Notes: generated from the sequence alone by a model not told the origin. 64,000 bases of DNA from Nannochloris sp. 'desiccata' (GCA_019044685.2 JAGTXX020000008.1:310001-374000); one strand, 5' to 3'. Counted from the stretch's first letter, positions 29,767-43,885 are shown. A program made the numbers and translations.

Positions 29767-30564
29767 ATTCCAAAGCTAAAAACTCCTTAATTCACCAAGC
29801 TGCTGTGAAGGTCTGAGGAGTTAACTGACAATTGCTTGAATTGTTCAAAAGGTGTTTAAAAAGTAGTAACTGCTTGAATTTCACACCAAACCCAAAGACA
29901 AGGAGCAGCGATATACCAGGTACCGATGTTGGTGTAATATATAAGTTTGGCTCAAAGGTCCAAAGCAACCATTGCATACAATGCCGTGGAAACCTTATGA
30001 GACAAAGCCTATAAAATTGGGAGGATAAACGGGTTTAAGCAACAGAAATTTGAAGAACCACATATGAGTAACTTATTGCACTGTTCTCAGCTTTAAATGT
30101 TTAAGCACAAAAATTAATGAGCACGACGGCGCCCTGAAAAAACCCTCCGCAAAGCTGGACATGTCTACTCCTAACCTCTCAAAGCTTGGCTTCGCTGCTA
30201 CACTTCGCAAAAGTAGCTTCAAGTTTACTCTATGAATACCATCAAGATAAAGATTATGAATCTAAAACATATTTTACATTTAATCGACCTCGTGTTGCAG
30301 CTATAATGACACCGCTCACCAATGCTTTTTATGTCTACTTGCTCTTCAAAATGAAATTGTAAAGTTAAATATCCTTTGCTTCCTTTCTCCCCTTTAGCAC
30401 AGTCACAATCTTACATATCGGCAATAGAATCAGGTGCTCGTTTGAACTTCAGGGCAAGGTGCTGGCAAGCTGCTTAATATCATGCACATGCGTGCTCGCA
30501 ATTGGCCTATAACTAGAAATAAAAATAGAAATCTATAAAAGTAAACAAATTTATATTTACTGCT
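29767..30564. other. Intergenic, no gene seen
   Basis: Contains the promoter side of the helical-repeat gene and the 3' UTR of eIF4A; TTACA at about 30413 (TGTAA on the minus strand) lies about 150 bases after the eIF4A stop. Confidence 0.5.
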
Positions 30565-32036
30565 TCAAATAAGATCAGCAATGTTGGAAGGAAGTTCCTC
30601 AATGACAGTATTGTAGAACTTTTGAATATCCTGCAGCAAGCGTTCATCGTCTTTGGTGACAAAGTTGATAGCTACTCCTTTGCGGCCAAAACGACCAGAG
30701 CGACCGATACGATGGAGATAGTTTTCAGGATTGTTGGGGAGATCATAATTGATCACCAAAGATACTTGCTGCACATCAATGCCACGGGCCAAAAGATCAG
30801 TTGTGATCAACACACGGGATGAACCAGAGCGGAACTCACGCATGATGACATCACGTGTGTTCTGATCCATATCACCATGAGTAGCAGAAACTGTGTGATC
30901 ACGCTCACGCATCTTGTCAGTGAGCCAGTCCACTTTGCGGCGAGTGTTTGCGAAAATAACAGACTGCGTGATGGCCAAAGTCTCGTAAAGATCGCAAAGG
31001 GTATCCAACTTCCATTCCTCGCGATCAACGTTGACATAAAACTGCTTAATACCTTCTAAAGTAAGCTCATCACGCTTGACAAGAATACGCACAGGCTTGT
31101 TCATGAACTTGCGAGTGATTTCCAGTGCTTCCGGGGGAAGAGTGGCCGAGAAGACACCCACCTGGATTTTAGGAGGCAGCAACTGGAAAATATCATAAAT
31201 TTGGTCCTTGAAACCACGGCTTAACATTTCATCGGCCTCGTCAAGAACAAACATTTTAATCTGGTCCGCTCTTAAAGCCCTGCGACGAAGCATGTCATAA
31301 ACTCGGCCGGGTGTACCAACAACCACGTGGACACCAGACTGCAATATACGCGTATCCTCGCGTACAGAGGTACCACCAACGCAAGCGTGGCACTTCACGC
31401 TGAGGTAATCGCCCAAAGCGCGCATAACTTTTTCAATCTGCTGCGCCAACTCACGGGTGGGCGCCAGCACAAGGGCCTGGCACTCCATCACGTTGTAGTC
31501 CAAATTCTGCAAAATACCAGCGCAGAATGTGGCAGTCTTGCCCGTTCCAGACTGAGCCTGCTGGATAACATCCAGCCCTTTTCCAAAAGGCACAATACCT
31601 TTCTGCTGGATGGCGGAAGGCTTTTCGAAACCTACAAGAAATCATTTAAATGAAAATGATTAATCTCAAGAACTAAACATCAAGAAGCTAAACTCCTGCA
31701 AGCGGTAGATTATATAACAATCATGATTTAGAGTACGCACCATAGGCATAAATACCGCGCAAGAGGTTCTCATGCAGGTTCATTTGATCAAAAGATTCAT
31801 AGCTCTCAGTCCACTCGGTGTAAAACTCATTGCCCTCAGACATACTGCAATTGGTATGAAATTTTAGTAAATCGCGTGTAATAGCTTCTAAACACGAACG
31901 AAAAGAAACAGTAACAACCAAACAATGCATAATTTTCGAATCCTTTAGACCCAGCCCGCCCTTTCAGCCTGACTTACACTTCCTGCATCTTCTGGTCGAA
32001 GGCACGAGCGTCATACGCATTTTGTTCTCCGGCCAT
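30565..32036 (-). CDS. EIF4A: Translation initiation factor eIF4A (DEAD-box RNA helicase)
   Basis: ATP-dependent RNA helicase of the eIF4F complex that unwinds mRNA 5' leaders. Exons 31978-32036, 31741-31844 and 30565-31631 join in frame to 409 residues, the family length. The order of motifs is complete: [13 protein letters not shown] (Q motif), AQSGTGKT (Walker A), [54 protein letters not shown] and [13 protein letters not shown], ending NIADLI. Exon 1 carries an N-terminal extension ([15 protein letters not shown]). A second ATG at the start of exon 2 is a less likely start. Confidence 0.97.
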
Positions 32037-32779
32037 GATCAATAACCTGCGAGTTTGATATAATTTAATTTTCAACTTTGACTGAAATTTATAGGAAATG
32101 GCGGCGGGTAACAACAACCGGTCCTTTAATTTACCTTGTTAAATGTGCTGAACAAGACTGTTTGGTTAATAACCAAAAAAGAGCTAGTCTAGTGAACGCC
32201 GCCCTTGAAAAGCTGGCTGCTGTTGCTAAATTTTGGCGAAGGTTTTTACCCTGGAGCCTTTTTTTTCAAATTTTAGGGTCCCAAAAGGTTTGAAGACGGT
32301 TCTCTACTTAATGTGTTTTATGTTTTGGTGTTACTCCAGGCTAGCAGTGAAGGTGCCTCCTATACAAAAAGGTTGAATCATTCACGGCATCCACTAGCAG
32401 GGGCTCTCTTCCTGCAAAGTGCCTCAAAGTCTCTACAGACGAAGCTATGGCACCGCTCTTGAGCCCCGAAGGAGCAGTTGGTTTGGAGCCTTGTTAACGA
32501 TATCTAAGAATCCATTAAAATACATTAATAAGATGGGCGAGTTTTGCATGAGATGAATGAGAGAGTCTTTTTCTGCTCTCAGATCCCCAGTATTGGCTGC
32601 CTAATGACGTCACGCACTTGTGACTCCTCCTGCTGCGCTTTCTTGGTTCATTTCATGTCATGCACTAAAAAGGAAAACTTAGATCAATTACAACTAGAAT
32701 TACGCTATCTAGTTTTACATCGTTTTGCTTAATGCCCCAGCAACAGCAAACTAAAGAATGGTATAAAAAATATTAAAAG
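32037..32779. other. Intergenic, no gene seen
   Basis: Holds the eIF4A promoter and the 3' flank of the kinase gene. Short open frames only. Confidence 0.5.
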
Positions 32780-35700
32780 CTATTTGCTTGGATTCGAGCT
32801 GCTTCCTGCTACATGCCCCTCAAAACTGTCAGTTGCACTATCTATTACCCTTAGAGGAACATCTGTCTGTAATGGGGCTACCTTGATAGGTGGTAAAGCG
32901 GCTGCAGCTGGCATATCAAAGGGGCTCATCGCAATTTCACCAAATGGACTCGGAGGGACGTTCACTGTAGCAGCAGCAGCAGCAGCAGCAATGGTGGGTG
33001 CTTCATCAAAAGGGCTTTTTAATGGTACAGCAGCGCCTCCAAAAGGTCGGCAAATCGCTGGAGCATATTGATCATTGCTCGTTGGAACAGAAACAGGCAG
33101 TTCCTGCTCTACATTAGTTTGGGATAGGTTCTCTTCTGAAAGCATAGGAGCTGCGTGGCCGCCTTCCGAACCAAGGCCAACAACAATCTTTCTCAACATA
33201 GCAATAATTTGATCAAAGCCAGGCCTATCTTTCGGGTTTTGTGCCCAGCAAGCTTCCATCAGGGTCACATAATCAGCATACCCTGGAAAGTCTCCACCTC
33301 GAAGTGTTGGAGAAGACGGGTCAGGTATCTCAGGGCGGCCACCTTTCTCACCGACTGCAAGTATTATTTGAAATTGCGTCAACTGCTCAAAAGGCAGCTC
33401 CCAAGTAGCTAATTCCCACAGAATAATACCAAAGGCATATACATCACCGCTTGCTGAGAAATCACGTGAATGAATTACTTCAGGAGCTTGCCATCTAGGG
33501 TTATTAGCAGCCACGGAAGAAGCAACTGATGGAGCTTCGGATAAGCGGCTCAAATTAAAGTCGGTTACTTTAGCACGCCATTGACCATCTACTAGAAGAT
33601 TGGGACTTTTTAAATCACGGTGAATAACATGAGGTTTATGGGAATGGAGATACAGCATTCCTTTGGCAGAGTCCATAGCTAAACCCAAGCGTCGGGGCCA
33701 ACTTAATTGTTGTGCTAACACCGGGTCATTACGTGCAGATCTGAGTAAATCATACAAAGAACCTCGAGAACAGTATTCTGTCACAATACAGAATGGTTCT
33801 GGGCAAATCCCCATAAATAGAATTACGTTTGGATGCCGCATATTTACCATTAAAGCTACTTCCCTCTCTAGTGTTTTTATGGCTTCACCAGCCGCATTGG
33901 TGCCGACTTCTCCAGCTGAAGGCAGGCCCAACGCAGACAAAGAAGACAACATCTTGATGGCTACGTCAGTTTCATGCCACCTTCCCAAATAAACTTGGCC
34001 AAACGCACCTTCACCGATGACACGAGTAAGAGTTAAATCAGAATATTCAATCTGCCAGCGCGAAGCATCATCAGAGAATTTTAAAGCTCCAGCTGGCGTT
34101 GTTGGCCGTGGTGCGAAAGGTTGTGAGGACACTACTGGCACATCTTGAGGGTCAAATACACGAAGAGGCCACTGTTCTTGAATATTTGATGGTTCGCTGA
34201 TAGTAATACCTCCCCCTTCGGCGGCTGAGCGTAAAGCTGCAGCTGGCCAAAAGACAATGCTTGCATCATAAGCAACAGTGACAACTCCAGAGGGACCAGA
34301 TTCCATTGCACTAATTCCAGAACTGTACAACAATAAATAGAGAAAACAGTATGAGGAACAGAAACAAGTAAAAACAGACGGTAATAACTTGAAAAGTGAA
34401 GTAAAATAAAATCTTCTTGTCTATTCTAAATGTGTAAACGACTCACTCGGCCACTTTAATCTCTCCTTTCCTCAGCTTCACTTGAGAAACTGAACCATCC
34501 ACAAGTGTCACGGCTAAAGCGGACTGACCGCGAGGGTGTGGCACGGCTTGCACTACTAGACGTCCGTCAAGGTGGGAGCTGCATATAAGGCCCATTGGAG
34601 CATGCACAGCAACGGCTGTAATTGGCGATGCATCACCTCCAATACGAAGAAGTGGGCATAGCATGCCTCTCGCGTCCCCCCAAACTTGAATAACTCCATT
34701 TCCATGTCCAGTTAGAAGTTGCCATGTTTGTGGTAGTTCTGTACTCCTAAAAGCTATTGAGCTCTCAAGGTTGCCAGACGCACCGGAACTTAGAGAAGAT
34801 GCCGGATCTGGGGAAGTGGTGACCCTGACGATAGGGGAGACAATTAGCATAGAAAGTGCAGCACCTAGGAGATGTAAAGAAGAAATAAAGGAATACATCT
34901 TTGGTGTGTTAGAAAATAAAATCAAACAGCTTTCTATACACACACAACAGCAACACCATACTCTGCTTTCAATACTCACCAATAGATTTTAAATCATGTT
35001 TTTTCAGAAATTCTCCACGCTGTGTCCATTCTCGTAAGCATACAAACGCAGCTGAACCTCCAGCAGTCCATACACGACCTACGGCAGCTGCCAAAGACGT
35101 TACAGGACCCTCGTGGGCCTTTTCCTTTGCACGCAGATTCCGCACCATTTGACTCACCGGATCTGCAAGGCATAGGAAATTATTTGATAAAAAAGATGTG
35201 TTTAATTGAAAATAAGACACTTTTTCAATTTAAAAACCCCCCTTTTATCTTACCTATATTAGCACTGGCAGATCTTTCTGGGACCCCCGCCCCGGTATGG
35301 CGCAAGTGTCGATGCAATTGAAGCTCAAAGCCACTTATTCCAGAACCCGCGATGAACCCTAATCTCCTTACATCTCCTTTTTCTGAACCCACCCAGACCA
35401 TCCCAGTTTCATCAGAGGTAATAACACGTACTGAGGAAGAGCATGCACGAGCGCCAGCACAAAGAGCCTTCTTTTCATCTTCTTTCCAAGCAATCACTGC
35501 TCCAGAGCGATGCCCAGACCATAGAATGCCTCTACTGTCTAAATGCATTGTTGTCACTGCACCTTCAGTCTTAATGCTGTCAGCTTGTTCTTCAATATCG
35601 GATGACAAATTATAGATCACCATCTTGTCGGCCCCAAACAGCCGAGTAATATAAAACCAGACACGACCGCTAACATTTCTCCAATCTTCGTTTGCTTTCA

Positions 35701-36331
35701 ACGGTACAAATTTCATAGAAGTTATTGTTTCTTGGCGGGAAGCTTTACGTAAACGTTTAGCCTTTCCAAAAAGGTCGGCTTCAACCAAGAACGCTCCAGG
35801 CTGAGGGGATTTATTTACAATAGACCTCCCGTCATTATCTTGCATCGCAACCTCCCTTGAAACTCCTTTACTCAGTATACTTTGAGAATCTAAAGATTCC
35901 ATTGGGGACTGGGATCCGGCAGAACTGGGAACAAAGTCTGCAGCCTCTGTGCCTCGGTTGCGACTACAAAGTTCTTTATTTCGTATTTCGGCTGCTATGG
36001 CTTGCAATTCCATCCTTCTATCACTCAAGTTTAATCCACCATTAATACACGGCGTAAAAAGCGCTGAAAACAGCCTTTCAAATCCAGTTTTCTGCAAACC
36101 TTGTCTCTGCACTTCGGTGGCGGCATGATCCACTGTCAAGCAAAAGTTCGAACACAGCCGTTTTTGCAATTCTATTTCACCTTCCATCACTTCAAGTTCG
36201 TTTAAAACTCGTTTGGCTAAGGTAAGCAGTTCTTCAGAACATCTGCTCGGAGATCTTGCTGCTTGAATTATTGTTTCCAGTTTACTAAGCTTCAGCTGGC
36301 CAGCGGCCAAAAGAGCTTCTTTAGTTTCCAT
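32780..36331 (-). CDS. WD40-like repeat plus TKL (Raf-like) protein kinase
   Basis: Four exons: 35254-36331, 34980-35162, 34447-34864 and 32780-34322, joining in frame to 1073 residues. The first about 240 residues are helical. Residues about 230-540 contain beta-propeller-like units (MHLDSRGILWSGHRSGAVIAW, VRVITSDETGMVWVGSEKGD, WQLLTGHGNGVIQVWGD, LICSSHLDGRLVVQ). The kinase domain (about 610-880) has GEGAFGQVYLGRW, VAIKML, HRDLKSPNLLVD and APEVIHS-DVYAFGIILWEL. The motif that is normally DFG reads DFN, giving DFNLSRL. The C-terminal tail is low complexity with a poly-Ala run. Domain order suggests a sensor propeller controlling a kinase; no substrate can be named. Confidence 0.85.
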
Positions 36332-37011
36332 GACAGAAGAGTTTTAAAAGCTTCCTTTTAACTACTAATTGATCTCCTGATCTTCAATTTCAATCAATTC
36401 AATCGAGCAAAAGTTGAGGACAAGAACGATGGCGCAACTGTCTGCGCTCGGCTGCTTTCACCTCCTATCAAATGTTAAAATTCACGAAATTAAGGAGATC
36501 AATTCTTTTGGATGAAAAATTTATGTTCCGAGTTCTATAATATATTTTTCTCTCAGCGGGCGGTGCCGCTCATAGTACTTACTTGGTATTTTCAAGTCAG
36601 TAGTACGCCGTTCCTCCTTATTGGCTGTAGTCAAATTTTTGCAACGTGCAATTAGAAGTTTTGTTATACCCATACATTACTTTCCGAAAGTTCATATATT
36701 TTGAAATCAACAAAGTATATCGTAGGGTCCTGACTCAGACACCCTAGGCGTGAGATGCTTCTATAAAGATAAATTGTAGAACCCTAAATAAAGACAAAGT
36801 AAAGAGCATGAGTGAAAATAAAAAGTGAGACCCTTCTCGAAAGCAAAAAAAGAATTATATTGTATTCATTAATTATCAGATATTTAGAAATAAGAAGGAC
36901 GCTTCTCGAGGGGAAAAAGAAAGAACTAGAATGTGCTTTACTAACGTATACACAAAAACGAAGATTAAAGTTGGCTTGAAAAAATAAAAGAGATTACCTA
37001 GGTAGTCTATT
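36332..37011. other. Intergenic, no gene seen
   Basis: AT-rich region upstream of the kinase gene and downstream of the poly-Asn gene. Confidence 0.5.
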
Positions 37012-38409
<1,398 letters not shown>

Positions 38410-39929
38410 TGTCTGCGTCGGAGCTTGTAGTTCCTGGACAATTTTGCTTCAGCATCCAAAGGAGTGCTTGCCAGCGCCCTTTGCACCACAGGCCACCGGG
38501 CATGCAACTCAGCAAAACTTTCTACCTTGTCAAGGCTCACTAGCAAACGGGAGAGCCCATTGCCACCAAGCGCGGCTACGTCTTGAACAGGAGCTGCCAA
38601 CGCACTTCCTTGCGTTGGCACATAGGCAGCAGGAGGCCATTGATCATAGGGAAACGCACCATACAAAGCCTGAGGTGGCCACGGCGCCGCTCGCTGCTGC
38701 AGGAGCAGCTGCTGCAACTCGATTACTTGCCTCTGGGATCTAATAACTTCCTCCCTGAACTCTCCTACCAGCTGCATCTGCTCGCTGCTGCTGCCTGAGG
38801 CCTGCTCAGAGTGGCATTGAGAGGCTCTGCTTGGCATTTTCAGCAACTCGTCGATGGCCTCAGCATAGGAAGTTTTCACAACACGCACAAACGCTTGACC
38901 ACACATCTTGGCGTCTTCTGAGGCATAGGGGAGCTCTGAAGCCAACAGAGGGCATGGCACTGGAAAGGCATTGCCCTCCATCATGGTCTTCTGCACAGCC
39001 AACAACTCAGCAAGGGAGCTCTCTCCATAGTGGGCGACCAGCACGTGCTTTGCAAAGATCTGAAACTTGTCCAACAGAGGGTGGTTGCTCGCTGCAGCTT
39101 CCCACCCACCGTTTTCGAAGCCAGCGATGGCCCAGAATGCTTGAAGTCTAAACAGAGCGCAATAGGCACCGTATTCAAAGACGTAGAAGGCCAAATTCTG
39201 CAGCAACAGTTGGATCATGTGCTCTCTTGCCAGCAAGTAATCACGTGCACCTTCGTACTCTGCCGCCTGCTGAACGTATTTGCCTACCTGCTCTCTGAGC
39301 CGCACCATCCAAGCTTGTACAAACAGCTGGTAGACATTCGGGCAGAGCTGCAGAGGGTCTACTCTGGTGCGAGGCACAGTATAGACCTCTCCTTGGGCAA
39401 AACCAGCAGCAGCTTCCAGCGCAGGCAAGGCAGCGATGGAGGTTTTGGAGGCGTAGCTTCGCTGCATCTGGTCGTTGAGATTCCATCCCATCAGGGTCGC
39501 TGTCTGGTACGATAATACATCTTCAGAGAGCAAGGTAGTGCAGAGTGAATTGCGACCAAGGTGACCAACAACCACCTTCCGCAGCTCTGCTTCCTTCAAC
39601 AACGACCTCAGACTGCTGGTAATTTGGCCGATTTTCACTTCTGTAGCCTTGCCCTTGGCCAGAAAACCATACTCCAGCCACCCCAGAGGGTCTGACTCGG
39701 CTGCAAGAGCAGGTTCTGACTCGCGGTAGACACCAGCAGCCTGTGCAGCAGCGACGGTGCCGTGCAGCATGCAAGAAATGTGTGCAAGGATATCCCGGCC
39801 ATGAGCCCAGCCGTAGAGGTAGTTATAGCTGAGGTCAACGAACGCGAGGTGGCCATGGGTATCAAGCAGCGGATCTCTGTATTGCAGCATGGCGAGGTCC
39901 CTCAGCATCGAGCCACTATCGTGCTTCAG

Positions 39930-41237
39930 CTAAGCATCGAGTGAAAACCCAAGCAGATATCGGGTAGTGCCGTCGTGTTTTGTATGGACAGTGAGCTTCA
40001 TTCCAAAGAATCTGAGGTGAGGCAAGATTTCGCTGCGGTTACCCCTCGACATCAGAAAACTCAGGCCAGCTACGGAGAGCAGGATGGCATCCAGCTCTCT
40101 CAATGGGCTCATAACGGCTTGGACTTGCTTGATTTCAGCGACGGTAATAAGCTTTGCTTGAGTATTCTTTTGAACAGCTGCGACGCGCTTGTTTGGATGA
40201 GCGTAGCCCCTCCACTTCTCCACCAGCAGCTTCCACGCACTCCCACCGTTGGTGCATTTGTTTTCAATGGCAATCAGGGTGTCGTTTTTGAATTTTTTGG
40301 TCACATCGGCGATTGGGCGTTGCTCCGCCGGGACCCCTAGCTGGATGGCTACAAGGCGGGTGAGAGCAGACTGGAAGACACTCAATGTGTCAGAAGGGTG
40401 CCTCACAGTACCAGCATCGACTCCAGATTGGAGAATCTTGTCAACGGAAGTAGCAATACCCTCGTAGGGCAGCACGAGGGCTGTGGTTACAAGAGGCTGG
40501 TGAGCCCCGGTGACTCTGTTTATTGCATTCAAGTAGTTGGTATTTGTTGAGAATGGGAGCTTTCCAAACCACTCTGCGCACACCCTGTCAACAAGATACC
40601 GGTGCAGAGGCAGCGTGAGGTCTTTGTACTGCAAATAGACCCCAGTATCAAGCAAATTGGCGTCGACCAGCTGCTGGGGGTCGGCGTCCAGATTGCCAAG
40701 GAAGGCAGCGGGAATTTTGGCCAACAGGTTGAGAAGAGTTTGGTCTGAGAGGCGCTTGATGTCTTCTGCGCTCAACTTCGGCCCATCGCCCAGCATGAAC
40801 TCACGGACAGCAGCACCGAGGTCAGGAAGAGCTGGGAAGCCGGGGATAGCAAGTGCAGTAGAAAGGTCGTCGTGTTCCACCTCCTCCTCCTGCTCCTGCT
40901 GCTGCTGCTCCTGCGCAGGCTGGACCTCGGCGACATGTTTCTTCGAAGGACGTCCTCTTACAGGCTTGATAACGGCATATTCTGCGAAGGATGCAGGGGT
41001 TTTATCTCCCCTGCGAGGTCTTTGCCGTCCCTGCAACAACAACAGCAAGGTCAGTAAAAAAAGTATGATCAAAGCATCGCTCAAGGAGAATAAAAACGTA
41101 CCTGTGCCTTCAACAGAAGGCAATTGTGCTTTAGGAGACTGTCCAACAGGATCAGAGGGCCTTGAATGGGGTTCAGTTGCTGTGGGCAAGACCCCGGGCT
41201 GAGATTCAACACCAGCGGTGGCTACGGCAGGCTCCAT
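39930..41237 (-). CDS. Tyrosine recombinase, N-terminal part up to in-frame amber
   Basis: 435 codons ending in TAG at 39930-39932. An AT-hook-like basic patch (GRPSKKH) and a Gln/Glu-rich run lie near residues 90-125. A helical core-binding-like region follows (residues about 190-380). The catalytic half starts at LSFLMSRGNRSEIL, with Arg401 as the candidate first catalytic arginine, followed by LTVHTKHDGTTRYLL, a beta hairpin with a Lys where these enzymes keep their active-site lysine. A GTACG...TTGCAG stretch at 41031-41101 looks like an intron, but removing its 71 nt would break the frame, so I leave it in. Confidence 0.55.
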   Translation of the reverse strand: MEPAVATAGVESQPGVLPTATEPHSRPSDPVGQSPKAQLPSVEGTGTFLFSLSDALIILFLLTLLLLLQGRQRPRRGDKTPASFAEYAVIKPVRGRPSKKHVAEVQPAQEQQQQEQEEEVEHDDLSTALAIPGFPALPDLGAAVREFMLGDGPKLSAEDIKRLSDQTLLNLLAKIPAAFLGNLDADPQQLVDANLLDTGVYLQYKDLTLPLHRYLVDRVCAEWFGKLPFSTNTNYLNAINRVTGAHQPLVTTALVLPYEGIATSVDKILQSGVDAGTVRHPSDTLSVFQSALTRLVAIQLGVPAEQRPIADVTKKFKNDTLIAIENKCTNGGSAWKLLVEKWRGYAHPNKRVAAVQKNTQAKLITVAEIKQVQAVMSPLRELDAILLSVAGLSFLMSRGNRSEILPHLRFFGMKLTVHTKHDGTTRYLLGFSLDA

Positions 41238-42226
41238 GCTGCTCGAGGAGGAGGCTGCTATGCGTCAAACTTTGAATCAGCGTGCTCAGTGAACCCTGGC
41301 CTATTTCATGCACTGCAGGTTTAGCGCGCGTGGCAGCTCCTTCATGGTTGGAAGCTGCTGCAGCACCGGCCAAGAAAGGTGCCAGATGATGCTTTGCTTT
41401 GAAGAAATGGTGATATAAAGCCAGTGCAACTACGTGTTAGCAAGGGATTTGATACGCACGGGTATTCCATCAATAGATGACAGAGTAGCACTAGGTCTCG
41501 AGGTTCCTGCATCCGCTGCTGCTAGTATACAAGCTGGCAGCAGTGGTGGCGAGAGGGCGGCGGGAGCGGCGAATAGAAACAGGCTGGATTTTCTCAAGGC
41601 AGCAGCGATTCAGCCAAAAGAACAACGACCGCACCTGGATACCCAACCAGCTGATGCAGACGCTCTCATGGTGTGGGTGCTGCTAATCAGGGGTGCAGCA
41701 GGCGATCAGGAATCGCCTGAGCGATCATCAACATGGTGATCAGCGCAGCACTGGTGGCGAGCAGGCTGCTTCAGCCTGTCACAAAAAACATGCTCTTATC
41801 TTCCTTTTGCAGAATTGCTTAAAAAAACAAAAACAAAAACAAAGGACCCCGGTGAGAGGTGACTAAAGGGCTGAAACTGGTTGGCTTGCGCCATTTATCT
41901 GAATCAGTTTTCTGGCAGCAGAATATATTCATATATTAAAGGCTGTAAAGAGAGAGAGAGAGAGAGGCTTGCGCCATCTGAGAATTTGCTAGAAAATTCT
42001 CATACACCAGCTAGTTGCCCTATTTTAAATGGTGTTTAAATGCAAGTTACCTTCAAGGCTTGGCGCTTTCTTGATTTCTCCCACAACTCGCGAATAAATC
42101 AACGTTAATTGAGCATGTTGTCGTTGTCAAATATTAAAATAATCCTAAGAAACCTTCGTAGAGATTCCCCCTGCTGATTCCCCGCCGACTCTTTGGCCAA
42201 ATATTGCGATCCAAACATCTCTGGAG
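41238..42226. repeat. Upstream segment of ATPase array, copy a
   Basis: From about 41340 this resembles 44003-44683 and 46463-46980. Shared blocks are the AAAGCCAGTG region, a stretch with ATCAGGAATCGCCTGAGCGATCATCAA (a 22-base near-palindrome within it), and TTTGCAG-AATTGCT. Copy a is interrupted by a small LINE insertion (41895-41965). No convincing gene; the 101-codon frame at 41434-41739 is not conserved in the other copies. Confidence 0.75.
41883..41977 (+). mobile_element. Very short LINE family F insertion with target-site duplication
   Basis: 41895-41965 repeats the last about 71 bases of the LINE ending at 11129, including the (GA)n tail. It is flanked by GGCTTGCGCCAT at 41883-41894 and 41966-41977. 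A textbook extreme 5' truncation. Confidence 0.95.
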
Positions 42227-43885
42227 ATGCTGGCAGGAAAAGGTTTTACTATCTCGAAGCCTAGGGCTGTTCCAAGCCGAACTTCACCTCCTCAGATTGG
42301 ACAGAAGGTCTGCTTAGCTGGAAGTCTGCGACCTCGTTTTCAGGTCACGGCGTCGGCTGCAGCTAGATCATCATCGGCTGTTTTTGGCAAGATTTTTAAT
42401 AGAAAGGAAGAGCTTGCCGCTCTCAATGAAGTGTTTGATGATAGTCCAAGTGAGCTGCTTATTGTATTAGGGCCCGCGAATTGCGGCAAAACAGTAAGTT
42501 TTTCAGAAGCCTCTTGATCCTTTTGTTGCGGAACTCATCTTGTGCTTGCTGATTTCAACCTCTCTCCACACTTTGCGTCTAAATGTTACACCCATATCCA
42601 TGCAGAAACTACTTCAAGAAGTTAAGAAAGATAGGGAGTTTGCTCAAGCTGTAATAGGTGAAGGCCCTCCTCCAATTCTCTACCTGGACTGTCGTGGAAA
42701 AGATATCAGCTCTCCCAAGAAATTTGCGAACGCCATTAGGCAGTTGGTCATTGGAGATGTAGGTCTTAAGAATTGGTGGGCGGGTATCAAGATTAAACTA
42801 CCTGGGTTGGAGCTAGACTTGGAGACAATATTCGAGCAAGCAGCTGGCGAACCGCCAATGGAGTCCATCATCGACTCTTTGACCACATTCTTAGAAGCAA
42901 CGCGTCCATTGCCTTATAAACCCGTCATTATCATTGATGAGGCCAACAAATTAATGAGATGGAGCGATGATCCTGGCCACATAGAGCTTAAAAACCTTCT
43001 TGATTTTTTTGTACGGACGACGAAACAGGAGCACCTGGGACACTTTGTGCTGGCATCTTCTGAATCGTTTGTGATTGATTTTCTTGAAAAGGGTAAGCTG
43101 AAAAAGTGTCTCAAACTAGCAATGGTGTATTGTTGGAACCTACCTACTTGTTTATTTATTTGCCTTTTTTCCCCACCGTTGCTCCTTCACCTCATATGCT
43201 TTCTTTTTCTTTTTCTTTTTTTAAATTCTTCCTTGCAGAGGGTCTTCACACCAAGCAATACGTCACCCAAGAAATTGGAGACTTGGCTACCATCGATGAA
43301 GCTAAGCAATTTATCGAGAGCCTCACGCTGTGTAAGAAGGCACCGCCGACTTTCTTTGATACGACAGAAAATGGAGAGCAGATTGACATGTGGCCTCGGG
43401 TGTATGAAGTATGTGGTGGAAACATTGGGTTGCTTGAACGATGTGCAAAGCATTCGAAACGTCTCAAGAGCTGGGAGAATGGTTTGGAAGAGGTGAGCAG
43501 GGATCTTGAAGGTGCAGTGAAGAGGGGTCTCTGGCCTGGAGGGTTTTCAAGAGCTGGTGGTAGTCGGCCCCCGGCAGCTTGGACAAAAGAGAATTATAAA
43601 ACTGTGTTGAGAGAAATCGCCCTTGCAAAGACGCACAAGCATGCAGTCTCTTTTGACAAACTGGAAGATGCAGTGGGCGAAGCCGCGCTATTGTCAATGG
43701 TGGAATGGAACCTCGTGGCGCTGCGAAGAAAATCTCGCTGGGCTAAGGATTTGCCTGCGACGCTCTTTGCTGACCTAGATGATAATAAACTGGTGACAAT
43801 GCCTTCTCCTGCAGAGTTGTATTTTGTATTGAAGATGTATGAAGCTGGGAAGCTTGATGCAGCACCTCCAAATGATGATAAATAA
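42227..43885 (+). CDS. P-loop ATPase of archaeal-ATPase/STAND type, copy 1
   Basis: Exons 42227-42493, 42606-43092 and 43239-43885 join to 466 residues. The first about 55 residues are rich in Ser, Arg and Ala and low in acids, so organelle targeting is likely. FNRKEELAALNEVF followed by LIVLGPANCGKT is the start and Walker A of the archaeal-ATPase family; VIIIDEAN is Walker B; HFVLASSESFV is the sensor-1 strand. The C-terminal third (VCGGNIGLLERC, then LSMVEWNLVALRRK) looks like the helical/winged-helix part of that family. No partner domain is fused, and the function is unknown. TGTAA follows the stop by about 90 bases. It has an adjacent paralogue and a dead relative at 5876-7085. Confidence 0.8.

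Noticed and set aside
36035..36060. Shared 14-mer ATTAATACACGGCG at 36037 and near 60980
   Set aside because: Too short, and the flanks do not match; one site is inside the kinase gene. Likely chance.
39930..39932. UAG reassigned to Gln, as in some ulvophyte algae
   Set aside because: RPAC1 ends naturally at TAG, and LINE, PGK and other genes contain no internal TAG; a standard code explains the window better.
41031..41101. Spliceosomal intron in the recombinase ORF
   Set aside because: The ends look right, but its 71 nt would shift the frame into an early stop; it may still be an intron if the start codon is elsewhere.
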